From Aphrocallistes beatrix (Eukaryota > Porifera > Hexactinellida > Sceptrulophora > Aphrocallistidae): a stretch of 64,000 bases of DNA. The notes under the pieces are model-generated. The model saw only the letters and a program-made list of their open reading frames with translations. It was not told the DNA's origin and ran no database searches. Numbering within the stretch: the stretch's first letter is position 1; each line of letters starts with the position of its first letter. Made by a program: the position numbers and the translations under genes. Below are positions 29,872 through 39,731 of this stretch, piece after piece. Location of the stretch: positions 372,001-436,000 of the forward strand of contig OY725491.1 of the NCBI GenBank assembly GCA_963281255.1, read 5' to 3'.

Positions 29872-31146
29872 ATGGCAACAGCAGATCCAGGATCTGGTCC
29901 TGCTAGTTTATTCGGAGTGAGTGACAAACTCCAGAGTAAAGTGAACTCGTTTAGAGAAATGATTGAACGGAAGAAGTTGGAAGTAAGAAGAGTCAGCAAA
30001 GAAATGAGAAGTCTTATCGAAACGAAAGAAGAAGCAATTATCCAAGAATTGAATGCCATTTTGAAAGAAGTGAATAATGAAGTTGAGACAAAGAAGGCCG
30101 AAATTCAGGGAGAAATTAACAAAATAGAAAGTCACAGAATGGAAATGGAAAAACTCTTTGAGAAACTTAGCCCAAATAGTGGACCGCTTGTTAATATTTC
30201 CGATAGGCTCAATTCAGTGAAAAGCGAGATGGATATTGATATTCCTAATGTGAAGTTAACGTGGAGAGTGGATGAATTGAAAGATTGTATAAATAGAATG
30301 TGTCGTTGTGATCAACAGATTCTAGTTTATAATGAAGATACTCGGTATCAACTGAAATGGAGTAAGTGCGAGTATGGAAGTGGAGACAATCAACTCAATT
30401 ATCCATGGGGTATAGCGACTAATCCTATGAATGAGAATATTTATGTAGCTGACCAACGGAATCACAGAGTTCAGATTTTCTCTAGAGAAGGAGAATGGAT
30501 CAGATCTGTGAAAGATGAAGAAATGAAATATCCACTAAATATTCTATTTCACAACCAATCAATTTACGTACAATGTATTACAGCTATTCTGAAATTGAAT
30601 GAATTCACTGAGAAGAAAGAAAAGTCTAAATCTTATGGTTTTAAGCTCATAGGTATCTGTACAGATAATATTCATATTTATGTCGGTGAATGGGTGGGAA
30701 TGAATCTAATAGTGTTAACTCTAGATTTGATTGAAGAAAACAGAATATCTCTCAAGACTGAATTCTGTAAACAAAAAGCTCAAATCAGAGATATATCTCT
30801 ATCTCAAGAATTGTTTTACATTTTGCTATCTGGAACAGACTTTCCGATTCAAGTATTTTCTAGAGAAGGCATTCTGACAAGATGTGTTGTTAAGAAAGAT
30901 AGCATTAACTCTGCTTATTGTTTCTGTCTAGATCAGCTACACAACATCTACGTAGCAGACTGTGGGGACTCTAAAGTGAAGATATTTTCCAATGAAGGGA
31001 AGCTACTCACTCAGTTCGGTGAGAAAGGATCTAAGAAAGGACAGTTCAGTGATATTCGTGGGATATGCGTCGATGTGTTTTGTTCTATTGTCACTGTTGA
31101 TTGGAAGAGCACTGACTCTCTTCAGTCTTTTGAGATTATCAACTAA
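29872..31146 (+). CDS. N8: coiled-coil/NHL propeller protein, 424 aa
   Basis: Intact copy with a coil cassette seen only here (EINKIESHRMEMEKLFEKLS, then PNSGPLVNISDRLNSVKSEM). It resembles the TKIAAFEEK type in its second half (LxEKLS..SGPL) and could be a recombinant or older variant. Variable-site residues are EYGSG and NY, R, L, ITA, K and I (GFKLIG), EWV in blade 3, SAY with L for Q (DQLHNIYVAD) and C in blade 5, SK and SDIR in blade 6. It has FCSIVTVD where most have FGSIVTVD. The end is standard (LQSFEIIN). It is the first array gene after the retrotransposon, which did not touch its promoter. Confidence 0.87.
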   Translation: MATADPGSGPASLFGVSDKLQSKVNSFREMIERKKLEVRRVSKEMRSLIETKEEAIIQELNAILKEVNNEVETKKAEIQGEINKIESHRMEMEKLFEKLSPNSGPLVNISDRLNSVKSEMDIDIPNVKLTWRVDELKDCINRMCRCDQQILVYNEDTRYQLKWSKCEYGSGDNQLNYPWGIATNPMNENIYVADQRNHRVQIFSREGEWIRSVKDEEMKYPLNILFHNQSIYVQCITAILKLNEFTEKKEKSKSYGFKLIGICTDNIHIYVGEWVGMNLIVLTLDLIEENRISLKTEFCKQKAQIRDISLSQELFYILLSGTDFPIQVFSREGILTRCVVKKDSINSAYCFCLDQLHNIYVADCGDSKVKIFSNEGKLLTQFGEKGSKKGQFSDIRGICVDVFCSIVTVDWKSTDSLQSFEIIN

Positions 31147-31709
31147 TTGACTTTTGTTGTATTTTTAGTTAAGATTGTTCCTCTAAACTAAGCTCACTAA
31201 TCTTCAATATTTTTGACTTTATTTTCTTTATTTTTACTTTGCATTCTACGATTTGTTAGGTTTTTGTTTCTAGATTTACAAGTTTATTGTCGTTATTGTG
31301 ATTAGTTTGTATATTTGAACGTAGAAACATTTGTTTGCTACTACCATGTTGTCTTAATGATTCAGATTTTCTGTCAACTCTTGTATTCTATTAGTTTCTT
31401 TTTTCAATCCTTTAACTTTTATTGATATTATTACAAATCTCATTCTTTAATATTTTGAAATACTTTGCACTAAAATACGTTGCATCACATTATTCAATAA
31501 ATTATGCGTGTTAGATACCACACTTAACGCGCTCTGTGGGAATAACTGGCTAGACACCCCGGTTATTGAGTGGTTAGATATACTGTGTTAAGTTAGTATA
31601 GCTCGTGACAAAAAGAAGCTTTTTAAGAGAATAATCTTAGACCTAAACTATCATCCTCAATCGTTATGTTATAGTTAGACCACTCTAAAAAGAGTAACAT
31701 TTGAGTTGG
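31147..31709. other. Intergenic: 3' flank of N8
   Basis: Family 3' flank to about 31460, then DNA paralogous to the N3 flank (AACGCGCTCTGTGGG). It carries the empty site for the 8468 MITE near 31335. No gene. Confidence 0.5.
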
Positions 31710-31850
31710 TACTACTTAACTGGTTTTAATCGAACCACATTTCAATAGTGGCCCGGAATGATCTTAACCTGACCACTCCTAAAACTGTAGCGTCAGCTGT
31801 GAATCAAACGAATGTAGATTAACGATGGTGAATCATATTCTCTCTTATGC
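31710..31850. repeat. R3 repeat plus tail of an alternative C-terminal cassette
   Basis: R3 strings (ACTGGTTTTAATCGAACCAC, CCTGACCACTCCTAAAAC) run to about 31800. Then TCAAACGAATGTAGATTAAC and GATGGTGAATCATAT match the N11 C-terminal codons (FKRM, stop) and its 3' flank (40993-41028). So the very end of an N11-type gene was left here. Confidence 0.5.
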
Positions 31851-32027
31851 TTATCTTCAATTGTAACATTTTAAACAAATTTGTGTGTATAATTCCCTCT
31901 TTTGTGCTTTATATTCATCATAATCAGTGGCGTAGGTTGGGAGTTAGGGCCTTAGGTAGCCTAGGACCACATTCTGGCAGACTGAATTTTTTATCAGGAA
32001 CGGAGGACTAGATGTATATTATTATTA

Positions 32028-32420
32028 TTTCTGGTTGAAGCACCAAACGCACACTACTACCATTGTTCATGCACTGTTTGAATCTGAGCACTGCAAAGCA
32101 ATCACTGTGAAATCTACCAATCACGCACAAGATGTCATCAAGGACACAATTTCGTGTTTTAAATCGAGCGCAAAGCGGGCCGATTTGCTGAAGTCCAGTA
32201 TCCATGGTGAATAGACACTCACATCTCCAAGACGCAGCTCATCACTCTCACAACGCACTTCCTCGACCAGCACACTTCAGTGGTTTACCTACGAAGTTTG
32301 CTGAAGTTTGTGATGGCTGCACTTCAAAGAATGTCTGACTGGCAGTCACTGATGCTAGCAAGACTGCAATTATACTCTTGAACTCCATTCCCAGCCTAAC
32401 TTTGTGGTTTCAAAATATTT
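32028..32420 (+). mobile_element. hAT transposase relic, central part
   Basis: Near-identical to 9673-10045 (ACGCACACTACTACCATTGT, CACAAGATGTCATCAAGGAC), with stops and frame breaks. The GQGYDGAS part is missing. Confidence 0.65.
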
Positions 32421-32519
32421 TGTAATTAAAATAATTTATAATTTCAAGCAATTTCTGCGAAGGCGATGGTTTTAGAAATGATGCGTTTAATGGGAACAAC
32501 TGGGGCCACTTTTGAAAAT

Positions 32520-32990
32520 GTGTCTAGATAAATTTGGACGAGAAGTAAGACACAATTCGTACTTGAATTAAGATGATTAAATAATGACAGATATGATGTG
32601 TGACTTGAAATTCATATTTACGAAAATGTCTAAAATTAGAACCAAATCCATCATACAGATAACTGATTTCGAGGCGCAAAGGCTTAAAATAGTGAAATTC
32701 ATGAAATCTCACGATTTTGTCGTTATGAATTTCATAATTGATTCTACAAATAAGTAAGACATAGACCTATCAAATCAGGGCTCTCAATTGAAAGAGAGCA
32801 AATCGAGATATTTGATAGAAGCGGTGTGATGTTTTGAGACGAAATCGTGTAACACAGGACGGGATCCTGAGAGTTGAGAGGCCTGGGATTTATGTTTACA
32901 GTCCATTCAGACTATTATAGTTATTTAGTATATATTGGTTAAATCCATTGTAACTGATCGTGTATAGTAAATATAGATTCAAATTGTTCT
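32520..32990. repeat. R2 type B distal upstream region, with a roughly 150-nt foreign insert
   Basis: Has GTAAGACACAATTCGTACTTGA and ACCAAATCCATCATACAG as in other R2 copies. Bases about 32690-32890 have no counterpart there and include a CTCTCAATTGAAAGAGAG hairpin. No coding capacity seen. Confidence 0.5.
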
Positions 32991-33164
32991 TGTTTGAATC
33001 CACTGTTTAATCTATGAATACACTGAGTAGCCTGATTGTAGAATAGTCACAAACAATACGCATACTATTTCACTCAGAAGTTATCCCAATTGAACTCTTT
33101 CATTTTCATAATTATTATTGATATTTGTGTACTGAGTCTTAATTGAAATAATAGCGAATCTATA
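32991..33164 (+). promoter_or_regulatory. Type B upstream block of N9
   Basis: TTTGAATCCACTGT, AGTCACAAACAATACGCATA and TCATAATTATTATTGATATT as in the other type B copies, then the common TCTTAATTGAAATAATAGCG. Confidence 0.5.
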
Positions 33165-34439
33165 ATGGCAACAGCAGATCCAGGATCTGGTCCTGCTAGT
33201 TTATTCGGAGTGAGTAACAAACTCCAGAGTAAAGTGAACTCGTTTAGAGAAATGATTGAACGGAAGAAGTTGGAAGTAAGAAGAGTCAGCAAAGAAATGA
33301 GAAGTCTTATCGAGACGAAAGAAAAAGCAATTATCCGAGAATTAAATGCTATTTTGGAAGAAGTGGATGCTAAATTGGAAAGAAAGAAGGCAGAAACTCA
33401 AAATGAAATTGAAGAAATTGAGACTCTTAGAAAGGAATTGGAGAAAAGGTTTCGTAAACTTAAAACTACTTCAATTCAATTGAGCCAAATATCTGAAGAA
33501 ATCGATTTAGTGAAAAGCGAAATGGATATTGATACTCCTAATGTGAAGTTAACGTGGAGAGTAGATGAATTGAAAGATTGTATAAATAGAATGTGTCGTT
33601 GTGATCAACAGATTCTAGTTTATAATGAAGATACTCAGCATCAACTGAAATGGAGTAAATGCGGCAGTGGAAGTGGAGACAATCAACTCTGTTATCCATG
33701 GGGTATAGCGACTAATCCTATGAATGAGAATATTTATATAGCTGACCAATGCAATGACAGAGTTCAGATTTTCTCAAGAGAAGGAGAATGGATCAGATCT
33801 GTGAAAGATGAAGAAATGAAAAATCCACGAAATATTATATTTCATAACCAATCAATTTACGTACAATGTAAAATAGCTATTCTGAAATTGAAAGAATTCA
33901 CTGAAAAGAAAGAAAAGTCTAAATCTTATGGTTTTTATCTCAGAGGTATCTGTACAGATAATATTCATATTTATGTCGGTCATTGGGATGGAATGAATCT
34001 AATAGTGTTAACTCAAGATTTGATTGAAGAAAACAGAATATCTCTCAAGACTGAATTCTGTAAACAAAATACTCAAATCAGAGATATATCTTTAAATCAA
34101 GAATTGTTTTACATTTTGCTATCTGAAACAGAATTTCCAATTCAAGTATTTTCTAGAGAAGGCATTCTGACAAGATGTGTTGTTAAGAAAGATAGCATTA
34201 ACTCTGCTTATTGTTTCTGTCTAGATCAGCAACACAACATCTTCGTAGCAGACTGTGGAGACTCTAAAGTGAAGATATTTTCCAATGAAGGGAAGCTGCT
34301 CACTCAGTTCGGTGAGAAAGGATTTGAGAAGGGAAAGTTCAGTTCTATTCATGGGATATCCGTCGATGAGTTTCGTTCTGCTGTCACTGTTGATCGAAAG
34401 AATTCTGACCGTCTTCAGTTTTTTACCGTTATCAGCTAA
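33165..34439 (+). CDS. N9: coiled-coil/NHL propeller protein, 424 aa
   Basis: Intact copy: type B upstream block, common coil cassette (NEIEEIETLRKELEKRFRKL, close to broken N5) and standard C-terminus (LQFFTVIS). Variable-site residues are GSGSG and CY (blade 1 entry), IADQCNDR (the only copy with Asp for His in NHR), NPR, KIA, Y and R (GFYLRG), HWD (blade 3), SAY and C in blade 5, FE and SSIH in blade 6, plus FRSAVTVD. The loss of the otherwise fixed His in the NHR signature may matter, as that residue is typical of NHL repeats. Confidence 0.87.
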   Translation: MATADPGSGPASLFGVSNKLQSKVNSFREMIERKKLEVRRVSKEMRSLIETKEKAIIRELNAILEEVDAKLERKKAETQNEIEEIETLRKELEKRFRKLKTTSIQLSQISEEIDLVKSEMDIDTPNVKLTWRVDELKDCINRMCRCDQQILVYNEDTQHQLKWSKCGSGSGDNQLCYPWGIATNPMNENIYIADQCNDRVQIFSREGEWIRSVKDEEMKNPRNIIFHNQSIYVQCKIAILKLKEFTEKKEKSKSYGFYLRGICTDNIHIYVGHWDGMNLIVLTQDLIEENRISLKTEFCKQNTQIRDISLNQELFYILLSETEFPIQVFSREGILTRCVVKKDSINSAYCFCLDQQHNIFVADCGDSKVKIFSNEGKLLTQFGEKGFEKGKFSSIHGISVDEFRSAVTVDRKNSDRLQFFTVIS

Positions 34440-35104
34440 TTTACTTTTGTTCTATCCTTAATTTAGATTCCTCTAAACTAAATCCCGCTAATCTTTAATA
34501 TTTTTGGACTTTATTTTCTTTAATCTTTTTTTGTGTTCAATGATTTTTAAGGATTTTATATTCATAGCTTTAGGAGTATTAATATAAGGACTATATTCAA
34601 ATACATAAACATTATTGTTTACTACTATCGTATCGTTTTGATAATTCAATATTACCTCTCAACTATTGTAATCTAGATGTTTGTTCAACATTAAACTTTT
34701 ATTGATATTATAGCGAATCCTATTCTCTTAACTTTTTGAGATATTTTTATTTTTATGTATTGTTAAATCCAAATGCTTACTAGTTCTGATTTTTGTACCT
34801 ATTCAGGCGAATAACAATATTCAAAAATCGTTATGAATGACAAATTCGGAAAGAAGAATAAATTCCAGGTATTTTCTTCTGAGTAGATGATGACTTTCTG
34901 TTTCTATTATCCGTGTTTGAATTAGCTAGATTCTACTCATGAGTGTGTGCTCCTTTTGAAATATTAGGAACAAAAGGTGGAATACACTCTAAATATTCGG
35001 GAGTTCGCTCCTTATAAAGAAGTTTTTTCCCACAATTTCCTTAAAGTTTCTTGAGAATTTATATTTCCTCACTGATAATAAACTGAAAGTGCACATTGCA
35101 ACAA
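34440..35104. other. Intergenic: 3' flank of N9 and older duplicated DNA
   Basis: Family 3' flank to about 34740. Bases 34790-35100 match 41660-42200 behind N11 (TGTTTGAATTAGCTAG(A/G)TTCTAC, CCTCACTGATAATA). No gene. Confidence 0.45.
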
Positions 35105-35825
35105 GGTTCTATTCCAATACACTCGTCTACCATTCGGAATATCTACGACATCTGCCATCTTCCAGAGGATAATGGAAGGAGTATTACGTAATCTACCTCA
35201 TGTCTGTGTTTTCTTGGACGACATTCTTGTCGCTGGGAGGAGCACTGAGGAAAACTAACTTGAAAGAAGTGTTTAAGCGATTGAACGATGTTGAGTTTCT
35301 TCTCAAACGGGGTGAGTATAAATTCCTTCCTGCCCTCAGTAGAATATCTCGGCCATGTGATAAATTCAGAACTCAAACCAAGTGGAAAGAAGGAAAGCGC
35401 TATATTACACGCCCGGCGCCAAAAACATATCTCAACTTCGATCTTTCCTCGGGTTAGTAAGTTACTATAGTAGTTCATTTAGAGTGTTTCAGCGGTCTTG
35501 GCTCCTCTATATTTGCTGCTAAGAAATCAGACGGAATGGTTTTAGGGAACAAATCAGGCCTCTTCTTTCGAGAAAGTAAAAGAATTGCTAGTTTCTTCTC
35601 GAGTGTTGGTCCACTTTGACCTGATAAAGAGTTGATCGTTAGTTCGGATGCGTCACAGTACGGAATTGGGGCAGTTTTGTCTCATTTAATGGAAGATGGA
35701 AGAGAAAGGTCAATCTACTATGCATCACGATCATTAGCTGCGGCAGAAAAAGATACTCACAACTTGACAAAGATGCTCTGGCCATTACCAATATCTATCG
35801 TTTCCCTTTTGGATAATGTGTAGTA
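35105..35825 (+). mobile_element. Decayed Ty3/gypsy fragment (RT end, RNase H)
   Basis: Starts inside RT (TRLPFGISTTSAIFQRIMEG, then VCVFLDDILVAG holding the catalytic FLDD), continues through thumb/connection in shifted frames, and reaches RNase H LIVSSDASQYGIGAVLSHL near 35632 and YYASRSLAAAEKDTHNLTK. Frameshifts and stops throughout. It is close to 19375-19960. Confidence 0.75.
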
Positions 35826-36599
35826 GATTATTTGAATCGTTAAAATCATGGCTCCACAGGTTAGGACCCGCCTGACTCGTAAATGATTTCACTCCAAATG
35901 GTTTTCCAGGCTTTATTGACACAAATTATTGATCGTCAATCAATAAACATTCGGAAGAGATAATTATGAGCGAGATAATTATGAGCCACAAAACATGGCA
36001 TGAGACATTTTTCTCAAATAATCTAAACTGCGTACGGTGGGTGCTGCTTGTTATTGATAATATGTACGTAGACATGTGATACATATTAATTACTATTGAA
36101 TTAGTTTGAAAGTAGATTTAATGTCTCATATAGGATTAGTTTTATCGTTAAATTAATGCTTGCTTCTGGTTTATTCAATCTAGTCCTATTTCGACATGGC
36201 TCCCTCAGCCTATTGGCCCAGGAGTTGTGTTATAGCTACCTCTTTCTCTCTCTAGAGTTATTGAGGCTATAGCCTCTGTCAACAAGGTCATGAATCATAT
36301 ATGATTAAACATACCATTAGAAAATGTATTGTTTGTTTTTATATACTCGAAACAGAAATAAGATACAATTCCTACTCAAACTAGGATAATGAATACAAGT
36401 CGACAGATATAACGTGTGACCTGAAATTTCTGTTTACATACAATTGACTGTAATATACTAATCTGCCAAGAAAGGAATATCGGGTTTTAAATTAGAAATA
36501 GTTCCACCATACAATAAACTGATTAGTGCTTACAGCTCATTCAGACTGTGAGTTATTTGCTATAATAGGCATATCCATTAATGTACATTCCAATTGCTA
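35826..36599. other. Intergenic: unassigned, then R2 before N10
   Basis: Bases 35826-36350 show no recognisable feature. From about 36350 R2 is present in a diverged form (GAAACAGAAATAAGATACAA, TTAGAAATAGTTCCACCATA). No gene. Confidence 0.4.
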
Positions 36600-36771
36600 T
36601 AGCTTGAATCCACTGTCCAACCTATGAGTAATATAGTAGATTGATTGGAGAATAGTCACAAACAATATGCATACTATTTCACAGAAGTTATTCCAATTGA
36701 AGTATTTCATTTTCATAATTATTAGTGATATTTGTGTGCTCAGTCTTAATTGAAATAATAGCGAATCTATA
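36600..36771 (+). promoter_or_regulatory. Type B upstream block of N10
   Basis: TTGAATCCACTGTCCAACC, AGTCACAAACAATATGCATA and CATAATTATTAGTGATATTT; then the common last 35 nt. Confidence 0.5.
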
Positions 36772-38046
36772 ATGGCAACAGCAGATCCAGGATCTGGTCC
36801 TGCTAGTTTATTCGGAGTGAGTAACAAACTCCAGAGTAAAGTGAACTCGTTTAGAGAAATGATTGAACGGAAGAAGTTGGAAGTAAGAAGAGTCAGCAAA
36901 GAAATGAGAATTCTTATCGAAACGAAAGAAGAAGCAGTTATCCAAGAATTAGATGCTATTTGGGAAGAAGTGAATATTAAAATGGAAAAAAAGAAGATTG
37001 AAACGCAAAAAGAGATTGAAGAAATTGAGACTCTTAGAAAGGAGTTGGAGAGAAAAATTCATAAACTTATGCCTACTTCAATTCAATTGACTCAAATATC
37101 AGAAGTAATCGATTCTCTAAAAAGCGAAATGGATATTGATATTCCTAATGTGAAGTTAACGTGGAGAGTAGATGAATTGAAGGATTGTATAAATAGAATG
37201 TGTCGTTGTGATCAACAGATTCTAATTTATAATGAAGATACTCGGTTTCAACTGAAATGGAGTAAGTGCGAGAATGGAAGTGGAGACAATCAACTCAATA
37301 GTCCATGGGGTATAGCGACTAATCCTATGAATGAGAATATTTATGTAGCTGACCAATGGAATCACAGAGTTCAGATTTTCTCTAGAGAAGGAGAATGGAT
37401 CAGATCTGTGAAAGATGAAGAACTCAAAGATCCAGAAAATATTCTGATTCACAACCAATCAATTTACGTTCAATGTCACAGATTAATTCTGAAATTGAAT
37501 GAATTCACTGAGAAGAAAGAAAAGTCTAAATCTTATGGTTTTGCTCTCGGAGGTATCTGTACAGATAATATTCATATTTATGTCGGTCAATGGAAGGGAA
37601 TGAATCTAATAGTGTTAACTCTAGATTTGATTGAAGAAAACAGAATATCTCTCAAGACTGAATTCTGTAATCAAAATACTGAAATCAGAGATATATCTCT
37701 ATCTCAAGAATTGTTTTACATTTTGCTATATGAAACAGAATTTCCAATTCAAGTATTTTCTAGAGAAGGCATTCTGACAAGATGTATTGTTAAGAAAGAT
37801 AGCATTAACTCTGCTTTTTGTTTCCGTCTAGATCAGCAACGCAACATCTTTATAGCAGACTTTGGAGACTCTAAAGTGAAGATATTCTCCAATGAAGCGA
37901 AACTACCCACTCAGTTCGGTGAGAAAGGATCTGAGAAAGGACAGTTCAAGGGTATTCGTGGGATTTCCGTTGATCAGGTTTGTTCTATTATCACTGTTGA
38001 TTGGAAGAATTCTGACTGTCTTCAGTCTTTTGCCGTTTTCAGCTAA
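36772..38046 (+). CDS. N10: coiled-coil/NHL propeller protein, 424 aa
   Basis: Intact copy: type B upstream block, common coil cassette (KEIEEIETLRKELERKIHKL) with MPTSIQLTQISEVIDS as in N14 and N15, and standard C-terminus (LQSFAVFS). Variable-site residues are ENGSG and NS, W, DPE, HRL, A and G (GFALGG as in N1 and N2), QWKG, LYETEF, SAF with R (FRLDQQRN) and F in blade 5, SE and KGIR in blade 6. It has NEAKLPTQF where others have NEGKLLTQF, and QVCSIITVD. It shares short residue sets with N2, N4 and N5 at separate sites, as expected from patchwork exchange. Confidence 0.87.
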   Translation: MATADPGSGPASLFGVSNKLQSKVNSFREMIERKKLEVRRVSKEMRILIETKEEAVIQELDAIWEEVNIKMEKKKIETQKEIEEIETLRKELERKIHKLMPTSIQLTQISEVIDSLKSEMDIDIPNVKLTWRVDELKDCINRMCRCDQQILIYNEDTRFQLKWSKCENGSGDNQLNSPWGIATNPMNENIYVADQWNHRVQIFSREGEWIRSVKDEELKDPENILIHNQSIYVQCHRLILKLNEFTEKKEKSKSYGFALGGICTDNIHIYVGQWKGMNLIVLTLDLIEENRISLKTEFCNQNTEIRDISLSQELFYILLYETEFPIQVFSREGILTRCIVKKDSINSAFCFRLDQQRNIFIADFGDSKVKIFSNEAKLPTQFGEKGSEKGQFKGIRGISVDQVCSIITVDWKNSDCLQSFAVFS

Positions 38047-38594
38047 TTTTTTTTGTTTCCTTAAGACAGTTTCCCTAAACTCAAGCACACTAATCTTTAA
38101 TATATTTTGAAGTTATTTTATTTACTCTAATTTTGTTTTCAACTATTTGTTAGGGTTAATTTTTATAGATTTACGAGTATTTTCTTGTAATTGTAAAAAG
38201 TTTATTTTAGGATATAAACATTTTGTTTACTACCACCATGTTATCCTATTAATTCGAGCTTTTGTTAACTCTTGTCTTCTTGATGTTTATTGACAAAATC
38301 TTTAGATTTATCGATATTTTTGCAAACCATATTCTCTTAAATCTTTTGAACTAAAGTGCACTTCTGTAAACAGGGGCGCCTCATAACCAGAGCTATGTTC
38401 CTTCAGGCATATTATAGAGCTAGGCGCCGCTTTTTCGTAAGTGCTCCTGTTATTCAGTGGTTAGTTGTACTGCGTAAAGTTAGCATAGCTCGTGACAAAA
38501 AAACGTTTTAAGAGAATAATCGTAGACCCGTGTAAACTAGTATCCTCAATCGTTGTGTTAAAGTAAGTCCACTTTATAAAGAGTAACATTTGAG
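38047..38594. other. Intergenic: 3' flank of N10
   Basis: Family 3' flank to about 38350; then DNA related to the N3 and N8 flanks (GTGCACTTCTGTAAACA, AGAGCTATGTTCC). No gene. Confidence 0.45.
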
Positions 38595-38700
38595 CTTGCA
38601 CCACTGGTCCGGTTTTATTAGGACCACTTTCAATAGTGTCCCTGAATGGTATTAAACCTGACCACTCTTAAAACTGTGGCGTCCGCTGTGAACATCTGGA
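38595..38700. repeat. R3 repeat
   Basis: ACCACTGGTCCGGTTTTATT, TTAAACCTGACCACTCTTAA and GTGGCGTCCGCTGTG. It sits directly before the C-terminal relic. Confidence 0.5.
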
Positions 38701-38725
38701 AAGAAATGAAATACAAATAAAGGAT

Positions 38726-38850
38726 CTGAGAGGGGACTGTTTGCACTGGTAAATGGAATTTTTCTTTTTATGTACGAATTCATCATTACCACAGGTACTC
38801 CGAAACCTCAAGACAAATACAATTGTTCAAAAAATATAGATTAACGATGG
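38726..38850 (+). pseudogene. Orphan C-terminal cassette of an N11-type gene
   Basis: GGATCTGAGAGGGGACTGTT and GGTAAATGGAATTTTTCTTT align with the last coding part of N11 (40889-41006), including ACGAATT(C/T)ATCATTACCAC and AATTGTTCAAA, followed by the same ATTAACGATGGTAAATCATA flank. The rest of a gene is absent. It lies between N10 and N11 and shows that such C-terminal pieces get separated and left behind. Confidence 0.65.
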
Positions 38851-38939
38851 TAAATCATATGGTCTCTTATGCTTATCTTCAGTTGTTACATTTTAAATAA
38901 ATTTGTGTTTATTTAATTCTCCTTTCGTGCTTTATATTC

Positions 38940-39145
38940 ACAAGCGAGCTTTGCTTGCTTGCGCTGCGCGGCTGGCGGACACTTTGTGTCCGCCGGAGGC
39001 TCCCTTCTGTCGCCTGTGGTCACATTGGTGAAATATAAAGGAGATAGTATCTCAAAATATGTCTGTCCTACTGTTATAATCTATATCGGAAGAAAAACCA
39101 CCAAATTTTCCAATTTTAAAATTTTTGATGCGTAATGATGACGTC
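38940..39145. repeat. R4 repeat, 5' part only
   Basis: GC-rich hairpin start (GGCGGACACTTTGTGTCCGCC) to TGACGTCATAAC near 39140, then truncated. One CRE site is retained. Confidence 0.6.
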
Positions 39146-39164
39146 ATAACAATGCTTAATCTGA

Positions 39165-39231
39165 AGTATCACTACGTATTATGAACATATGCTTGGTCCC
39201 CTAGTGGTTCACAAAAAGGGACCCTGACTGT
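39165..39231. mobile_element. Partial CAGTCAGGGTC-type MITE
   Basis: Only the right part remains (TTATGAACATATGCTTGGTC, GGGACCCTGACTG then TA). It relates to the complete copy at 5387-5568. Confidence 0.5.
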
Positions 39232-39261
39232 ATAATTATCCATGAACTACCGATTACGCAA

Positions 39262-39554
39262 CATATTATATTCGTGACGAATTTAGTGATTTTCAGAATC
39301 AGTTCAAGGACACGTGAGATAATATCATTAGTACAAATCAACAGAAATGATGTGCTACATGAAATGCATAAAATTGATTGTAAAATATCGATACTACAAG
39401 ACACGAAAATATCCAATTTAAAATTAGAACCAAATCCATTATATAATAATATACTGATTTGGGATTACAGTTCATTCAGACTGAGAGTTATTTGCTATGA
39501 TGGATATATCCATTGTATTTGATTGGATATACAAGTATTATATCAAAATTGTTC
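39262..39554. repeat. R2 type B distal upstream region (MITE-free)
   Basis: TTCGTGACGAATTTAGTGAT to TGATGGATATATCCATTGTA. At about 39394-39397 it holds the single-TA empty site of the MITE found before N7. Confidence 0.6.
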
Positions 39555-39731
39555 TAACTTGAATCCACTGTTCAATCTATGAGTAAATATAGTAGACTGA
39601 TGGGAAAATAGTCACAAACAATACGCATACTATTTCACTGAGAAGATATTCCAATTGAACTCTTTCATTTTCATAATTATCATTGATATTTGTGTGCTCA
39701 GTTCTTTAATTGAAATGATAGCGAATCTATA
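39555..39731 (+). promoter_or_regulatory. Type B upstream block of N11
   Basis: ACTTGAATCCACTGTTC, AGTCACAAACAATACGCATA and CATAATTATCATTGATATTT, with one extra T before the common TTAATTGAAATGATAGCG. Confidence 0.5.
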
